Assembly (NCBI RefSeq): GCF_017254865.1
Contig: NZ_JAFKCV010000003.1
Coordinates: 186,001 to 250,000 of the forward strand
From: Bowmanella dokdonensis
GTDB taxonomy: Bacteria > Pseudomonadota > Gammaproteobacteria > Enterobacterales > Alteromonadaceae
Direction of reading: 5' to 3'
Length of the DNA stretch: 64,000 nt
Shown here: in pieces, positions 1 to 9,498 of the stretch
Position numbering within the stretch: the first letter of the stretch is position 1
Layout of the letters: each line of letters opens with the position of its first letter
The notes under the pieces: generated by a model
The model's input: the letters and a program-made list of their open reading frames with translations, nothing else
Told to the model about the DNA's origin: nothing
Database searches by the model: none
Translations under genes and position numbers: made by a program

Positions 1-45
1 ACAGGTGGTATGCCACTGCCGCCAGGATTCAAACTGCCTTTCTAA
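1..45 (+). CDS. ybaB: YbaB/EbfC nucleoid-associated protein, C-terminal end only
   Basis: The window opens inside a reading frame whose last 14 residues are [14 protein letters not shown] followed by TAA. This closely resembles the C-terminus of the small DNA-binding protein YbaB (LPPGFKMPF in Escherichia coli). The next gene is recR, which is the usual partner of ybaB (dnaX-ybaB-recR). The rest of the gene lies before the window. The call rests on 14 residues plus synteny. Confidence 0.85.
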   Translation, partial: TGGMPLPPGFKLPF

Positions 46-52
46 TCCTATG

Positions 53-70
53 CCCGGCAACACTGCCGGG
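53..70 (+). other. Hairpin between ybaB and recR
   Basis: CCCGGCA (53-59) can pair perfectly with TGCCGGG (64-70) across a 4-base loop. It lies between the ybaB stop and the recR start and has no following T-run, so it is not a classic terminator. It could stabilise the mRNA or affect recR translation; no function is shown. Confidence 0.4.
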
Positions 71-88
71 TCTGCCATGGTCCTGTCT

Positions 89-688
89 ATGAAGTTCAGT
101 CCTTTGCTCAGTGAGTTGATTCGTACCTTGCGCTATCTGCCTGGAGTGGGTCAGAAGACCGCCCAGCGCATGACCTTTCATTTGCTGGAACGCAACCGGC
201 AGGGAGCCCTGGAACTGGCGACTGCCTTACACAATGCCATGGAGCATGTGCAGCATTGCCGTCAGTGCCGCAATTTTACCGAGTCCGATCTTTGTGAAAT
301 TTGCGCAAGCCCGGCCAGGCAGCAAACCGGTGTGCTCTGTGTGGTTGAGACACCCCAGGATGTGATGGCGGTGGAACAAACGTCTGAATTCAAGGGACTG
401 TACTTTGTACTGATGGGACACCTGTCTCCTATCGACGGTATTGGGCCGGACGATATCGGCCTGGACAGACTGGCCGAAATGCTGGATGAGCACCCCATTG
501 AAGAGGTGATCCTGGCCACTAACCCCACGGTGGAAGGGGAAGCGACGGCCCACTATATTGCGCAGATGTGCCGCAGTCGCCAGATTAAGGCAAGCCGAAT
601 CGCCCATGGCGTGCCAGTTGGGGGGGAGCTGGAATACCTGGATGGTTCGACCTTGATGCACGCCTTTAATGGTCGACGGGAGCTTTAG
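89..688 (+). CDS. recR: Recombination mediator protein RecR
   Basis: RecR works with RecF and RecO to load RecA on gapped DNA during repair in the cytoplasm. The 199-residue product has an N-terminal helix-hairpin-helix ([11 protein letters not shown], about 17-27), a four-cysteine zinc finger (Cys57, Cys60, Cys69, Cys72) and a Toprim domain (about 80-180), with the family's usual length. The frame is open upstream to base 5, but the start at 89 gives [11 protein letters not shown], which matches the family N-terminus; ATG at 77 is an alternative. No strong ribosome-binding site is visible before either. It follows ybaB closely and is probably cotranscribed with it. Confidence 0.95.
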   Translation: MKFSPLLSELIRTLRYLPGVGQKTAQRMTFHLLERNRQGALELATALHNAMEHVQHCRQCRNFTESDLCEICASPARQQTGVLCVVETPQDVMAVEQTSEFKGLYFVLMGHLSPIDGIGPDDIGLDRLAEMLDEHPIEEVILATNPTVEGEATAHYIAQMCRSRQIKASRIAHGVPVGGELEYLDGSTLMHAFNGRREL

Positions 689-734
689 ACAGATAACCGT
701 CAGAGTCATTAATCCAGACATCTGAATTCTCCCC

Positions 735-761
735 GTTGAAATTTGCCAAAGCGCCCCTATC
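735..761 (+). promoter_or_regulatory. Sigma-32 (heat-shock) promoter of htpG
   Basis: GTTGAAA (735-741), a 12-base spacer and CCCCTATC (754-761) fit the RpoH consensus CTTGAAA / CCCCATnT. The site is about 75 bases before the htpG start. Heat-shock control of htpG is established in enterobacteria; its use here is inferred from the match. Confidence 0.75.
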
Positions 762-835
762 TCCTAGTTCGCAACCCCATAGAATCTGCTGCCCCTTTGG
801 GCAGTAATTGAAATAGTACTAGGAGATTTCTGCTT

Positions 836-2758
836 ATGGCTGAAGCTGCCCATAAAGAAACCCATGGCTTTCAGACTGAAGTAAAAAAACTGCTGCAGTT
901 GATGATCCATTCTTTGTATTCCAACAAGGAAATTTTTCTGCGTGAGCTGGTATCCAATGCCGCCGATGCAGCCGACAAACTGCGTTTCAGAGCCCTGTCC
1001 AACGACAGTCTTTATGAGAATGACGGTGATTTACGCGTCAGGCTGTCCGTCGACAAGGATGCCGGCACTCTGACGATCTCGGATAACGGGATCGGCATGA
1101 CCCGGGATGATGTTATCGAACATCTCGGCACCATCGCCAAATCAGGCACCTCAGAGTTTTTCAGCAAGTTGTCGGGGGATCAGGCCCGTGATTCGCAGTT
1201 GATCGGTCAGTTCGGAGTGGGTTTCTACTCCGCGTTTATTGTTGCCGATAAGGTGACGGTTCGCACCCGCGCCGCCGGTGAGGAGGCTTCAAGGGGAGTC
1301 GAGTGGCAGAGTGAAGGAGAAGGGGAATTTACCGTCGCCGACATTGAAAAAAGCAACCGTGGTACGGATGTGATCCTGCACCTGAAAGAGGACGAAAAAG
1401 AGTTCCTCGACGACTGGCGTCTGCGTTCCATTATCGGTAAGTATTCAGATCACATCAGTATTGCCGTGCAGATGTATAAGGAAGAAGTTGCAGAGCGGGA
1501 CGGTCCGGACGGAGAAAAAATCCCTGCCGAGCCGGCCAAATGGGAGACCATCAATAAGGCCACGGCCCTGTGGACAAGAGACAAATCAGAGGTATCGGAC
1601 GAGGAATACCAGGAGTTCTACAAGCACATCTCCCATGACTATGGGGATCCCTTACTTTGGTCACACAATAAGGTAGAAGGTAAGACGGAGTACACCAGTC
1701 TGTTGTACGTACCGGCCAAGGCTCCCTTTGACCTGTGGAACCGGGAACAGTCACACGGACTGAAACTCTATGTACAGCGCGTCTTTATCATGGATGACGC
1801 CGAACAGTTCATGCCGACCTACCTGCGCTTTGTCAAAGGGGTGCTGGACTCCAATGATCTACCGTTGAATGTGTCGCGCGAAATCCTGCAGGACAACAAG
1901 GTGACCCAGGCCATGCGTCAGGCCTGCACCAAAAAAGTGCTGCAGATGCTTGAGCGCCTGGCCAGTAACGACAAGGACAAGTACCAGAACTTCTGGTCTG
2001 AGTTCGGTAATGTGCTTAAGGAAGGGCCTGCAGAGGACTTCAGCAACCGGGAAAAGATTGCTGGCCTGCTGCGCTTTGCCTCCACCCATGAAGACAGCCC
2101 CGCGCAGACGGTGTCCCTGGATGACTACCTTGGCCGCATGAAGGAAGGTCAGGATAAGATTTACTTTATCACTGCAGACAGCTATCAGGCCGCCAAGGCG
2201 AGCCCTCATCTGGAGATTTTCCGCAAGAAAGGCATTGAAGTACTGCTGATGTCTGATCGGATTGATGAGTGGCTGATGTCACATCTGAACGAGTACAAAG
2301 AGAAAGCGTTCCAGCCCATCACCCGCGGTGAGCTGGATCTGGGGGAGCTTGAGGACGAGCAGACTAAACAGGCACAGCAGGAAGCTGAGAAAAAGGTGGA
2401 GGGGCTCACCGAACGGGTCAAAAAGGTGTTGGGTGACAAAGTGAAGGAGGTCAAGCTCAGTCATCGTCTGATCGATTCCCCAGCCTGTGTGGTGGCCGAC
2501 GAATTCGGCATGAGTACCCAGATGCTCAAGCTGATGCAGGCTGCCGGCCAGAAAGTGCCGGAAATGACCTATCATTTCGAGCTCAATCCGGAGCATGCCC
2601 TGGTACAGGTGCTGGCTGAGATGCAGGACGAAGAGAAGTTCTCGCAGCTGGCTGAAGTATTGTTCGATCAGGCGGCGCTGACTGAGCAGGGTAGCCTGAA
2701 GGACCCAGCCAGTTTCGTCAACCGGTTGAATGGCCTGTTGATAGGGCTGGTTAAGTAA
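836..2758 (+). CDS. htpG: Molecular chaperone HtpG (bacterial Hsp90)
   Basis: Cytosolic ATP-dependent chaperone of the Hsp90 family. The 640-residue protein starts at an ATG about 10 bases after the ribosome-binding site TAGGAG. The N-terminal GHKL ATPase domain shows [16 protein letters not shown] (about residue 37), DNGIGM and [11 protein letters not shown]. The middle domain contains the NVSREILQ segment, and a C-terminal dimerisation domain follows. Length is close to E. coli HtpG (624). It is preceded by a sigma-32 promoter and followed by a rho-independent terminator, so it is probably a single-gene heat-shock unit. The order recR-htpG-adk is conserved in gammaproteobacteria. Confidence 0.98.
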   Translation: MAEAAHKETHGFQTEVKKLLQLMIHSLYSNKEIFLRELVSNAADAADKLRFRALSNDSLYENDGDLRVRLSVDKDAGTLTISDNGIGMTRDDVIEHLGTIAKSGTSEFFSKLSGDQARDSQLIGQFGVGFYSAFIVADKVTVRTRAAGEEASRGVEWQSEGEGEFTVADIEKSNRGTDVILHLKEDEKEFLDDWRLRSIIGKYSDHISIAVQMYKEEVAERDGPDGEKIPAEPAKWETINKATALWTRDKSEVSDEEYQEFYKHISHDYGDPLLWSHNKVEGKTEYTSLLYVPAKAPFDLWNREQSHGLKLYVQRVFIMDDAEQFMPTYLRFVKGVLDSNDLPLNVSREILQDNKVTQAMRQACTKKVLQMLERLASNDKDKYQNFWSEFGNVLKEGPAEDFSNREKIAGLLRFASTHEDSPAQTVSLDDYLGRMKEGQDKIYFITADSYQAAKASPHLEIFRKKGIEVLLMSDRIDEWLMSHLNEYKEKAFQPITRGELDLGELEDEQTKQAQQEAEKKVEGLTERVKKVLGDKVKEVKLSHRLIDSPACVVADEFGMSTQMLKLMQAAGQKVPEMTYHFELNPEHALVQVLAEMQDEEKFSQLAEVLFDQAALTEQGSLKDPASFVNRLNGLLIGLVK

Positions 2759-2779
2759 AACTGGCTGCTGAGATCAATG

Positions 2780-2804
2780 CGGGCCCGTGAGGGCCCGTTT
2801 TGGT
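2780..2804 (+). terminator. Rho-independent terminator after htpG
   Basis: CGGGCCC (2780-2786), loop GTGA and GGGCCCG (2791-2797) form a perfect 7-bp GC stem followed by TTTTGG. It starts 21 bases after the htpG stop. Confidence 0.8.
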
Positions 2805-2946
2805 TTAAAACGGCCGGTGCTGCTGCCGGACTCAGTATTGGTCCAGGTATCGTTATCGATCAGTAAACTGAACTTTGTCACACCATGGTCTAAGATGCGC
2901 CATTTTGGGGCGCAGGCAGCTTGTATCAGCCTGTCTTAATGTGTAA

Positions 2947-3642
<696 letters not shown>

Positions 3643-3656
3643 CCTAACAACTTGCG

Positions 3657-3686
3657 AAAAAGCCCGACTCGTTCGGGCTTTTCTTT
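3657..3686 (+). terminator. Rho-independent terminator after adk
   Basis: AGCCCGA (3661-3667) pairs with TCGGGCT (3673-3679), flanked by an A-run before and TTTTCTTT after. It lies immediately downstream of adk. Confidence 0.88.
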
Positions 3687-3713
3687 CTGGACGGCAGACT
3701 ATACGAGGACGGT

Positions 3714-4493
3714 ATGCAAGGCATCGTAGCAAGTGGCAACCACAGTTGCCCCACCGTGCTGTTGCTGCACAGCTCCATGAGTAACGCCAGGCAATGGCGG
3801 GAGCTGGTGGAAGCGCTTGAGCCAGATTATCAGGTCATCAATGTCGACTTACTGGGGTATGGCCGGGCCCCCGCCGCAGACAAGCATACGGGCTTTTCCT
3901 TGCAGGACGAGGTGGAACGTATCGAGCAGGCCATATCTGATTTCAGCATCCAACGCTTTCACCTTGTCGGCCACTCTTACGGCGGGGCGGTGGCGCTTAA
4001 GCTTGCCTATGAAAGACCCAACAGTATTGCCTCGTTAATCCTGTTTGAGCCGGTGGCCTTTCATTTACTGGACAAGTCTCATCCGGGATTTGCCGAGGTG
4101 AGTGAGCTGGGTGCCGTTATGCCTGAACTAAGCGCAGAAGAGGCCGCGCAACGTTTTGTGGATTACTGGAACGGCAATGGCTTTTTCCAATCCGTTTCAC
4201 CTTCAATGCAAGCCCTGTTTACCCGTCAGGTGCCGAAAGTAGCACTGGATTTTCAGGCATTGATGAACGAATCCTACTCCTTTGATGATTATGCCGCCAT
4301 TGAGGCGCCGACTTTACTGATGTCCGGCAAACAAACCCGGGAGTCAGCCCGGGCCGTGGCAGAAGGGCTGTTGCAGTTCCAACCACAATGGCGCCATTTG
4401 CAGGTTTCCGGCGGACATATGTCGCCCATCAGCCATACTGCTGAGGTTAACCGGCCTATCCTGGCCTGGCTGGAGCAGCACAAGGCGTTATGA
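3714..4493 (+). CDS. Alpha/beta-fold hydrolase, substrate unknown
   Basis: A 259-residue cytosolic serine hydrolase of the alpha/beta fold. An N-terminal strand leads to HSSMSNARQW (oxyanion region, about 19-28). The nucleophile elbow GHSYGG puts the serine at 88, and the likely catalytic histidine is His235 in SGGHMS. The usual acidic residue after strand 6 is not obvious (LLMSGKQTRES), so the third member of the triad cannot be assigned. The ATG follows ACGAGGACGGT, an acceptable ribosome-binding site. It stands alone behind the adk terminator. Esterase, lactonase or hydrolase of a small ester are all possible. Confidence 0.85.
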   Translation: MQGIVASGNHSCPTVLLLHSSMSNARQWRELVEALEPDYQVINVDLLGYGRAPAADKHTGFSLQDEVERIEQAISDFSIQRFHLVGHSYGGAVALKLAYERPNSIASLILFEPVAFHLLDKSHPGFAEVSELGAVMPELSAEEAAQRFVDYWNGNGFFQSVSPSMQALFTRQVPKVALDFQALMNESYSFDDYAAIEAPTLLMSGKQTRESARAVAEGLLQFQPQWRHLQVSGGHMSPISHTAEVNRPILAWLEQHKAL

Positions 4494-4764
4494 CTTGACC
4501 GGTGCTGAATGTTATGAGAATGTTAATTTGTCTCAACATTCGGACTTCCCTATCGTGAACAGACGCACTATCAATAAATTGCCACGCTCTGCCGTGCGCT
4601 CAGTGCATGACTGTTCCACCGATTTTCATCTCTCAGAATGGTTCGACGAGTAGTCAACCACTGCCACTAACCCCAAGAATTTACGCCCGCCAGCCGGGTG
4701 TATCTATCCGTACCCGTTAATAGGTCGGGTGCTTTCATTACAATAAAAACTCTTTGGAGCAATT

Positions 4765-6138
4765 ATGCGAGTGTTGAAACTGGCAGCCTTGTTATTGGCT
4801 GTGCAATCCGCCCAGGCCTTTGCCTGTATTACCAACGAAACGGAAAGCAACAACACCGAAGGATCGGCAGATGGCCCACTGTGCTCCGGCACCCAAATTT
4901 CAGCAACCATTGGCAGTCGCAGCGATGTGGACTGGTATCAATTTACCCTGCCAAGCAGCGGCACTATTGATATCAGTTTAAGTCACGCCAGTAACGATGA
5001 CTTCGACTGGTTCTTGTATGAGGCTTCGGGCTCGGCTGTGGCCAGTGGCGAAACCAGTGCCAATCCAGAGCAAGGGAGTTATTCAGCGGCTGGGGGCGAT
5101 CATTTTATTAAGGTTACCCGCTACAGTGGAACAGGGGATTACGACCTGACAGTTAATTTCCCCACTGGTGGCAGTGGGGGCGGCGGTAGCTGTACTGACT
5201 TTGGCGCCAGACCGGGTAAACCGACGGACCTTACTGCAAGCCTGGTGGGCGACACGGCCGACAGTTGTCCGGTACTGGGTAATCAAGGTGGTGTGTTGCT
5301 GATGGGCGGTGGTACCGATGTGGATGCTGCCTTTACCAACCGCATCGCGCCGCATATTAAAGGCGGTGATGTGGTGGTCCTGCGAGCGACAGGTACTGAC
5401 GCCTACAACGATTATCTGCTTAATCTGACCGGTGCCGATTCGGTGGAAACCCTGATTATCGACAGCCGCGCCAAAGCCGACTCTGACTACGTGGACTGGA
5501 CGATTCGCAGTGCCGAGTTCGTGTGGATTTCAGGAGGCGATCAGTCCGCTTACTTAAATGCCTGGCAGGGCACTAAGGTGCAATCTGCCATCGACTCGGT
5601 TTATCAGCGTAACGGGGTAATAGGCGGCACCTCGGCGGGCAATGCGGTGCAAAGCCAGTATGTGTACGATCCTGACGGGGTGGCCGGCGCACTGAGTGAA
5701 GAAGTGGTCACGGATTTTTGTCATCAGACCATCAATATCAGCAATAACTTCCTGTCCACCGATATCATGCAGAATCTGATCACCGATACCCATTTCTATG
5801 AACGTGACAGAATGGGGCGGATGGCGGTGTTCCTGGCTCATATCGGCATGGGGAAACGGGCCATTGGTGTATCCGAAGCCACCTCCATCTTCTTTACCAG
5901 CGACGGTCAGGGGGTCGTGGATGGCCAATACGAGGCCTATGTGCTGGCAACGGACAGCCAGACCAATTTTGTCCAGACCAGCTGTGGACAGCCGGTTATT
6001 TTGCATGATCTGTTGCGATACAAGCTCGTATCGGGCGACACCTTCAACCTCTCAACCGGCGCTTCCAGTGTGAGTCCTATCCGTCTGGACGTCGATGGCC
6101 GTAACAGCGGTTTCTATTATCCTTCCAATCCCTACTGA
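4765..6138 (+). CDS. Secreted PPC-domain / cyanophycinase-like (S51) peptidase
   Basis: A 457-residue exported protein. A signal peptide (residues 1-18, ending AQAFA) is followed by a pre-peptidase C-terminal (PPC) domain (about 25-130: DVDWYQFTLPSSGTIDISL, later DYDLTVNFP), then a Gly/Ser linker (about 133-141). The catalytic region (about 170-400) resembles peptidase family S51, with GGVLLMGGGTDVD, WISGGDQ and the nucleophile motif GGTSAG, where Ser290 is the predicted nucleophile. Known S51 enzymes cut cyanophycin (beta-Asp-Arg polymer) or Asp-containing dipeptides; an extracellular role in using such polymers is inference. A hairpin follows. No cyanophycin synthetase or dipeptidase gene is next to it, so the substrate is not settled by context. 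Confidence 0.85.
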   Translation: MRVLKLAALLLAVQSAQAFACITNETESNNTEGSADGPLCSGTQISATIGSRSDVDWYQFTLPSSGTIDISLSHASNDDFDWFLYEASGSAVASGETSANPEQGSYSAAGGDHFIKVTRYSGTGDYDLTVNFPTGGSGGGGSCTDFGARPGKPTDLTASLVGDTADSCPVLGNQGGVLLMGGGTDVDAAFTNRIAPHIKGGDVVVLRATGTDAYNDYLLNLTGADSVETLIIDSRAKADSDYVDWTIRSAEFVWISGGDQSAYLNAWQGTKVQSAIDSVYQRNGVIGGTSAGNAVQSQYVYDPDGVAGALSEEVVTDFCHQTINISNNFLSTDIMQNLITDTHFYERDRMGRMAVFLAHIGMGKRAIGVSEATSIFFTSDGQGVVDGQYEAYVLATDSQTNFVQTSCGQPVILHDLLRYKLVSGDTFNLSTGASSVSPIRLDVDGRNSGFYYPSNPY

Positions 6139-6151
6139 CGTTTTAGGTAAC

Positions 6152-6178
6152 AAAAAGGCGGCCACCAGGCCGCCTTAC
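6152..6178 (-). terminator. Terminator between convergent S51 and ibpA genes
   Basis: GGCGGCC (6157-6163), loop ACCA and GGCCGCC (6168-6174) form a perfect stem. Read on the minus strand it ends in TTTTTG, so it mainly serves ibpA; on the plus strand the T-run is short. Confidence 0.8.
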
Positions 6179-6198
6179 TATTGAGGGATGTTAAGCGC

Positions 6199-6633
6199 TT
6201 AGTTTTCCAGCAGGTTTGAGCCAATCTCAATCTTGCGTGGCTTCTTGGCTTCGGGGATCACCCGCTCAAGGTCAATGTGCAACAGACCGTTTTTCATGTC
6301 TGCAGTCAGCACCTTGACGTGGTCGCCAAGTTGGAACTTGCGTTCGAAATTTCGCTCGGAAATCCCCTTATGCAGGAATTTACGCTCTTCTTCCTTGCCA
6401 GCTTTATTGCCGCTGACCTGCAAAGTATTTTCCACTACCTGGATTTCGATTTCGGATTGTTCGAAACCGGCCACAGCCATGGTAATGCGGTATTTGTCCT
6501 CGCCTAACAATTCGATATTGTAGGGGGGATAGGAGGGTTGCTTTTCATTCTGACTGGCGGCATCCAGCATAGAGGCCAGATGATCAAAGCCAATGAATGA
6601 ACGATAAAGTGGAGACAGATCGATATTACGCAT
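6199..6633 (-). CDS. ibpA: Small heat-shock protein IbpA (Hsp20 family)
   Basis: ATP-independent holdase that binds aggregating proteins in the cytosol. The 144-residue product begins MRNIDLSPLYRSFIGFD, very like E. coli IbpA. The alpha-crystallin domain runs from about 35 to 125 (YRITMAVAGF, then NGLLHIDLER). An in-frame ATG seven codons upstream exists, but the start at 6633 has GAGGA at the right distance and matches the family. It has a sigma-32 promoter and an RNA thermometer covering the ribosome-binding site, so expression should be controlled by heat at two levels. Confidence 0.97.
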   Translation of the reverse strand: MRNIDLSPLYRSFIGFDHLASMLDAASQNEKQPSYPPYNIELLGEDKYRITMAVAGFEQSEIEIQVVENTLQVSGNKAGKEEERKFLHKGISERNFERKFQLGDHVKVLTADMKNGLLHIDLERVIPEAKKPRKIEIGSNLLEN

Positions 6634-6636
6634 GTG

Positions 6637-6658
6637 CATATCCTCATAAAGCAATATG
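6637..6658 (-). promoter_or_regulatory. ROSE-type RNA thermometer hairpin at the ibpA ribosome-binding site
   Basis: On the minus strand CAUA-UUGCU (6658-6650) folds back on AGGA-UAUG (6644-6637) with loop UUAUG. This gives four Watson-Crick pairs, U-A, U-G, a bulged G, C-G and U-A. UUGCU opposite AGGA with the bulged G is the hallmark of ROSE elements, which melt on heating to free the Shine-Dalgarno sequence. The start codon is 3 bases downstream. Confidence 0.85.
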
Positions 6659-6690
6659 GTTTAATTTGCCCCGCAACGCGGCGGCCAGTT

Positions 6691-6718
6691 AGTTTGTCGA
6701 CCCTTGCGGCATCGACAA
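6691..6718 (-). other. Additional 5'-UTR hairpin of ibpA
   Basis: TTGTCGA and TCGACAA (minus strand, about 6718-6691) form a perfect 7-bp stem in the ibpA leader between the promoter and the ROSE hairpin. ROSE elements typically have such extra upstream stems. Its role is inferred from this layout. Confidence 0.55.
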
Positions 6719-6723
6719 CTCCT

Positions 6724-6751
6724 ATATAGGGTTGGGCTGCAGGCTTTCAAC
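6724..6751 (-). promoter_or_regulatory. Sigma-32 promoter of ibpA
   Basis: On the minus strand GTTGAAA (6751-6745), a 13-base spacer and CCCTATAT (6731-6724) fit the RpoH consensus. It lies about 90 bases before the ibpA start, leaving room for the thermometer leader. The same GTTGAAA box occurs before htpG. Confidence 0.8.
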
Positions 6752-6814
6752 GGCTGATATTGAAAATTTTTGCTGAAGAATTTTTAAGTGAAAGAAAAAT
6801 AAGGATTTTAAGTT

Positions 6815-7423
6815 ATGAACAAGCAGATTGAACGGATCTACCAGTTCTGGTTCGGGGAAATTTCAGATGAGCTTGCGCCTAAGGAAAAACAACAACTCTG
6901 GTATGCATCAACCAAACGACTGGATAAGCAGATAGAAGCTGAATTTAGTGAGCTGCTTACAGAGGCCGCCGAAGGTAAACATGATGACTGGAAAGACAGC
7001 GCAAAAGGCCGTCTGGCCCTGATCCTGCTGTTTGACCAGTTCAGTCGTAATATCTACCGGGGCAAGCCACAGGCCTTTGCTTTCGACTCCCTGGCGCTGG
7101 CATTGTGTAATGAAGGGAGGGAAAAGCAGCAGGATAAACAGCTATCACTGGTGGAGCGCCTGTTTTTCTATCACCCACTGGAGCATGCCGAAGATCTGCC
7201 CAGCCAGGAATGCTGCGTCGAGTTATTCCAGATGCTCGCCGAGCAGTACCCTGACGGCGCTCAGCATCAGGCTGCGGCCAATGCCCTGAAATATGCCATC
7301 GAGCACCGGGATATTATTGCCCGCTTTGGGCGGTTCCCGCATCGTAATGAGGTGTTGGTCAGGCCATCCACCAAAGAGGAACTGGATTATCTGGACAAGG
7401 GCGGGAAGCGTTTTGGTCAATAA
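6815..7423 (+). CDS. DUF924 family protein
   Basis: A 202-residue soluble protein recognisable as DUF924 (PF06041), an all-helical TPR-like family of unknown function. The family features visible are IYQFWFG at the N-terminus, LILLFDQFSRNIYRG (about 72-86) and LFFYHPLEHAED. No signal peptide or membrane segment is seen. The ATG follows AAGGATTTTAAGTT. It is transcribed away from ibpA and faces a 2-oxoglutarate oxygenase gene with a 26-base gap. No substrate or pathway can be assigned. Confidence 0.88.
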   Translation: MNKQIERIYQFWFGEISDELAPKEKQQLWYASTKRLDKQIEAEFSELLTEAAEGKHDDWKDSAKGRLALILLFDQFSRNIYRGKPQAFAFDSLALALCNEGREKQQDKQLSLVERLFFYHPLEHAEDLPSQECCVELFQMLAEQYPDGAQHQAAANALKYAIEHRDIIARFGRFPHRNEVLVRPSTKEELDYLDKGGKRFGQ

Positions 7424-7449
7424 CCCCGTTTCTCTCAACACAGCTCGTT

Positions 7450-8109
7450 TTATCTGGCCGGATCGATGGCGCCCCCAATACTGTTATTCACCCTGAACCA
7501 GCCGGCGATACTGTATCTGTCCCGCTTTGCTGCCAGCACTTCATGGGGAAAGCGCTCACTAAGAAAGATAACCATCTGGCCGAACAGCGGCGTCAGCTTT
7601 AAAAAGGGCTGCTTGTCATCTTTCTCATACATCAACAACTCGCCGCCATCGTCCGCAGTCCAGCCCGGGTTCAGGTAAAGCACAGTGCTGAGTATTCGGT
7701 TGGTCTTGCCTTTAAAAGCGTCCAGATGCTTTTTGTAAAAATCTCCCGGGGCATAGTGGGCAAAATGGCATTCGTAGTCAAAAAGACCCATAAACAGACG
7801 ACGGTTCAGCTCCACACGCAATTGTTCCATCAGGCAGAGGAACTGAGCCTGGGCGGAAGACTGCTGGCTCAGCCAGCGGATGGCATCGGTGCGCACAAAC
7901 GGGTTCTGTTGTTGCTGCTGCTCCCGTCCAATGGCAGCCTGTTGAAACTGCTGTTCGTTAAACGCGGTAACTTCCTCAAGCAGGGCCTGGGCCAGTTGCA
8001 TGGGGATCAGATCCGGCACCACCATAAAGCCCTTATCCACCAGACTGTCGGCCAGCAGATCATAGCCTGGATAGTCAGTGGTCGAGGGAAACTGGACAAT
8101 AGCGCTCAA
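7450..8109 (-). CDS. 2OG-Fe(II) oxygenase (prolyl-4-hydroxylase-like)
   Basis: A 219-residue cytosolic non-haem iron dioxygenase. The double-stranded beta-helix core shows the iron ligands His128 and Asp130 in KKHLDAF, His189 in FPHEV and the 2-oxoglutarate-binding Arg198 before YSIAGWF. YAPGDFYKKHLD and LYLNPGW are typical of the P4Hc/EGL9-like branch; related bacterial proteins hydroxylate prolyl residues, but the target here is unknown. The start is a TTG preceded by CCGGAA; no better start is visible upstream. A run of glutamines (64-68) sits near the N-terminus. Confidence 0.87.
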   Translation of the reverse strand: MSAIVQFPSTTDYPGYDLLADSLVDKGFMVVPDLIPMQLAQALLEEVTAFNEQQFQQAAIGREQQQQQNPFVRTDAIRWLSQQSSAQAQFLCLMEQLRVELNRRLFMGLFDYECHFAHYAPGDFYKKHLDAFKGKTNRILSTVLYLNPGWTADDGGELLMYEKDDKQPFLKLTPLFGQMVIFLSERFPHEVLAAKRDRYSIAGWFRVNNSIGGAIDPAR

Positions 8110-8240
8110 GAGAAGATTCCGGCAGAGAAGAGGCAGCGCTTTTTACTCCAGATTGATGGTTTTGTCACCAATTATTTAGGGCTTTCGCAACACCAGGTCT
8201 GCAGATGCTTCACGCACGGTATGTGTTTTTCCCGATCATA

Positions 8241-8262
8241 AAAAAGCCCGCTAAGCGGGCCC
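8241..8262 (-). terminator. Rho-independent terminator after yceI
   Basis: GCCCGC, loop TTA and GCGGGC followed by TTTTTT on the minus strand. It lies 18 bases after the yceI stop. Confidence 0.85.
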
Positions 8263-8279
8263 GTGCAGGGAAATGCCGG

Positions 8280-8846
8280 TTACTTCCTCACCCCTTCAAT
8301 ATGCAACTCCAGCTCTACATGCGTGGACGCCGGGCCCAGGTCATAATCGATACCGAAGTCCTTGAGGGCGATGCGGGTTTCACCTTCAAAGCCAACCCGG
8401 TAACCGCCCCAGGGATCCTTCCCTTCGCCAACTTTTTCCACTTCGATGACAATGGGCTTGGTCACGCCGTGCAGAGTCAGATTGCCGTGCACATCCAGCT
8501 CGTCACCGTCCTTGACTACTTTGGTGCTGACAAAGCTGGCCTCTGCAAACTTATCTACATGCAAAAAATCGTCACTTCGCAAGTGCTTGTCCCGCTCGGC
8601 GTGATTGGTGTCGATGCTGGCCGGATCAATGTTGACACTGATACTGGACGCTTCCGGTTTATCGGCATCGTAGCTGAACTGGCCGTCAAAATCGTTAAAG
8701 CGGCCGGTCAGCCAGGAATAGCCCAGATGCTGGATCTTAAAGTTAATGGAGGCGTGGGCCCCTTTACTGTCTATCACATAGTCTGCGCCATGGGCCAGCG
8801 AGCTGGACAGGGACAGCACCGCAGCGGCGATAAGAGTCTTGTTCAT
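8280..8846 (-). CDS. yceI: YceI family periplasmic lipid-binding protein
   Basis: A 188-residue protein with a signal peptide ending at ALAHGA (cleavage about residue 20-21), followed by the YceI lipocalin-like barrel. Family hallmarks are [23 protein letters not shown] near the start of the mature protein, the [21 protein letters not shown] segment and [11 protein letters not shown]. YceI proteins bind long isoprenoid chains; the physiological ligand is not known. It lies one base after the cytochrome b561 gene in the conserved cybB(yceJ)-yceI pair and ends at a terminator. Confidence 0.95.
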   Translation of the reverse strand: MNKTLIAAAVLSLSSSLAHGADYVIDSKGAHASINFKIQHLGYSWLTGRFNDFDGQFSYDADKPEASSISVNIDPASIDTNHAERDKHLRSDDFLHVDKFAEASFVSTKVVKDGDELDVHGNLTLHGVTKPIVIEVEKVGEGKDPWGGYRVGFEGETRIALKDFGIDYDLGPASTHVELELHIEGVRK

Positions 8847-8847
8847 G

Positions 8848-9390
8848 TTATCTCTCCTTGGGTTTAAGCATTCTAATCAGCGTCTTATCTTTGTCGAGAA
8901 AGTGGTGCTTGAGGGCGCCTGCTGTGTGCAGCAGGACCAGCCCCATCAAGCCGTAGGCCAGGTATTCGTGAAACTCTCCGGCCAGGTCTTCCTGATTCTC
9001 TACAAATTCACCCAGGCCTGGCACACTGAACCAGTTAAATACATCAATGGCACTGCCATCGGCGGTACTGATCAGGTAGCCACTGGTAAATATGGTAATC
9101 AGCAGCAAATAGATCAGGATATGGACAAAGTGTGACAGCCTGATTTCCCATGCCTTACCGATAGCCTCTGGACGGCCACGAGATATGCGCCATCCAATTC
9201 TGGCCAGTGTCAGCAGGGCGAGCAGTATGCCGACACTCTTGTGGATATGCGGCGCCGTCTTGTACCAGTCACTGTAGTAGGTCAGATCCACCATCCACCA
9301 GCCCAGGGCAAACAGTCCGATGAGGGCAACGGCACTCAGCCAGTGAGTCAGCAGCAGGGGCCACCCCCATCCAGTGCTCTTCTTCTGCAC
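8848..9390 (-). CDS. yceJ: Cytochrome b561 family membrane protein
   Basis: A 180-residue four-helix di-haem b-type cytochrome of the inner membrane (prokaryotic cytochrome b561 family). Candidate haem-ligand histidines are in [20 protein letters not shown] and the last helix ([11 protein letters not shown]). A GTG start at 9390 is chosen because GGAG lies seven bases upstream; a TTG two codons earlier would sit on top of the ribosome-binding site. It is coupled to yceI with a 1-base gap. Such pairs are thought to serve electron transfer connected to an isoprenoid quinone-like ligand, but this is inference. Confidence 0.9.
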   Translation of the reverse strand: MQKKSTGWGWPLLLTHWLSAVALIGLFALGWWMVDLTYYSDWYKTAPHIHKSVGILLALLTLARIGWRISRGRPEAIGKAWEIRLSHFVHILIYLLLITIFTSGYLISTADGSAIDVFNWFSVPGLGEFVENQEDLAGEFHEYLAYGLMGLVLLHTAGALKHHFLDKDKTLIRMLKPKER

Positions 9391-9498
9391 CGGCAATCTC
9401 CTTATTCAAACAGTAACGCTGAGGTTAACTGGGTGACAGGGTAATTTAAATGGCTAAATTTCGCCAGGATAGTTCAATTATATCGAACGGTTAGTCTG

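Noticed and set aside
4698-4970. Frame of 90 codons overlapping the start of the S51 gene
   Set aside because: Overlaps a gene with a clear signal peptide in another frame; no ribosome-binding site.
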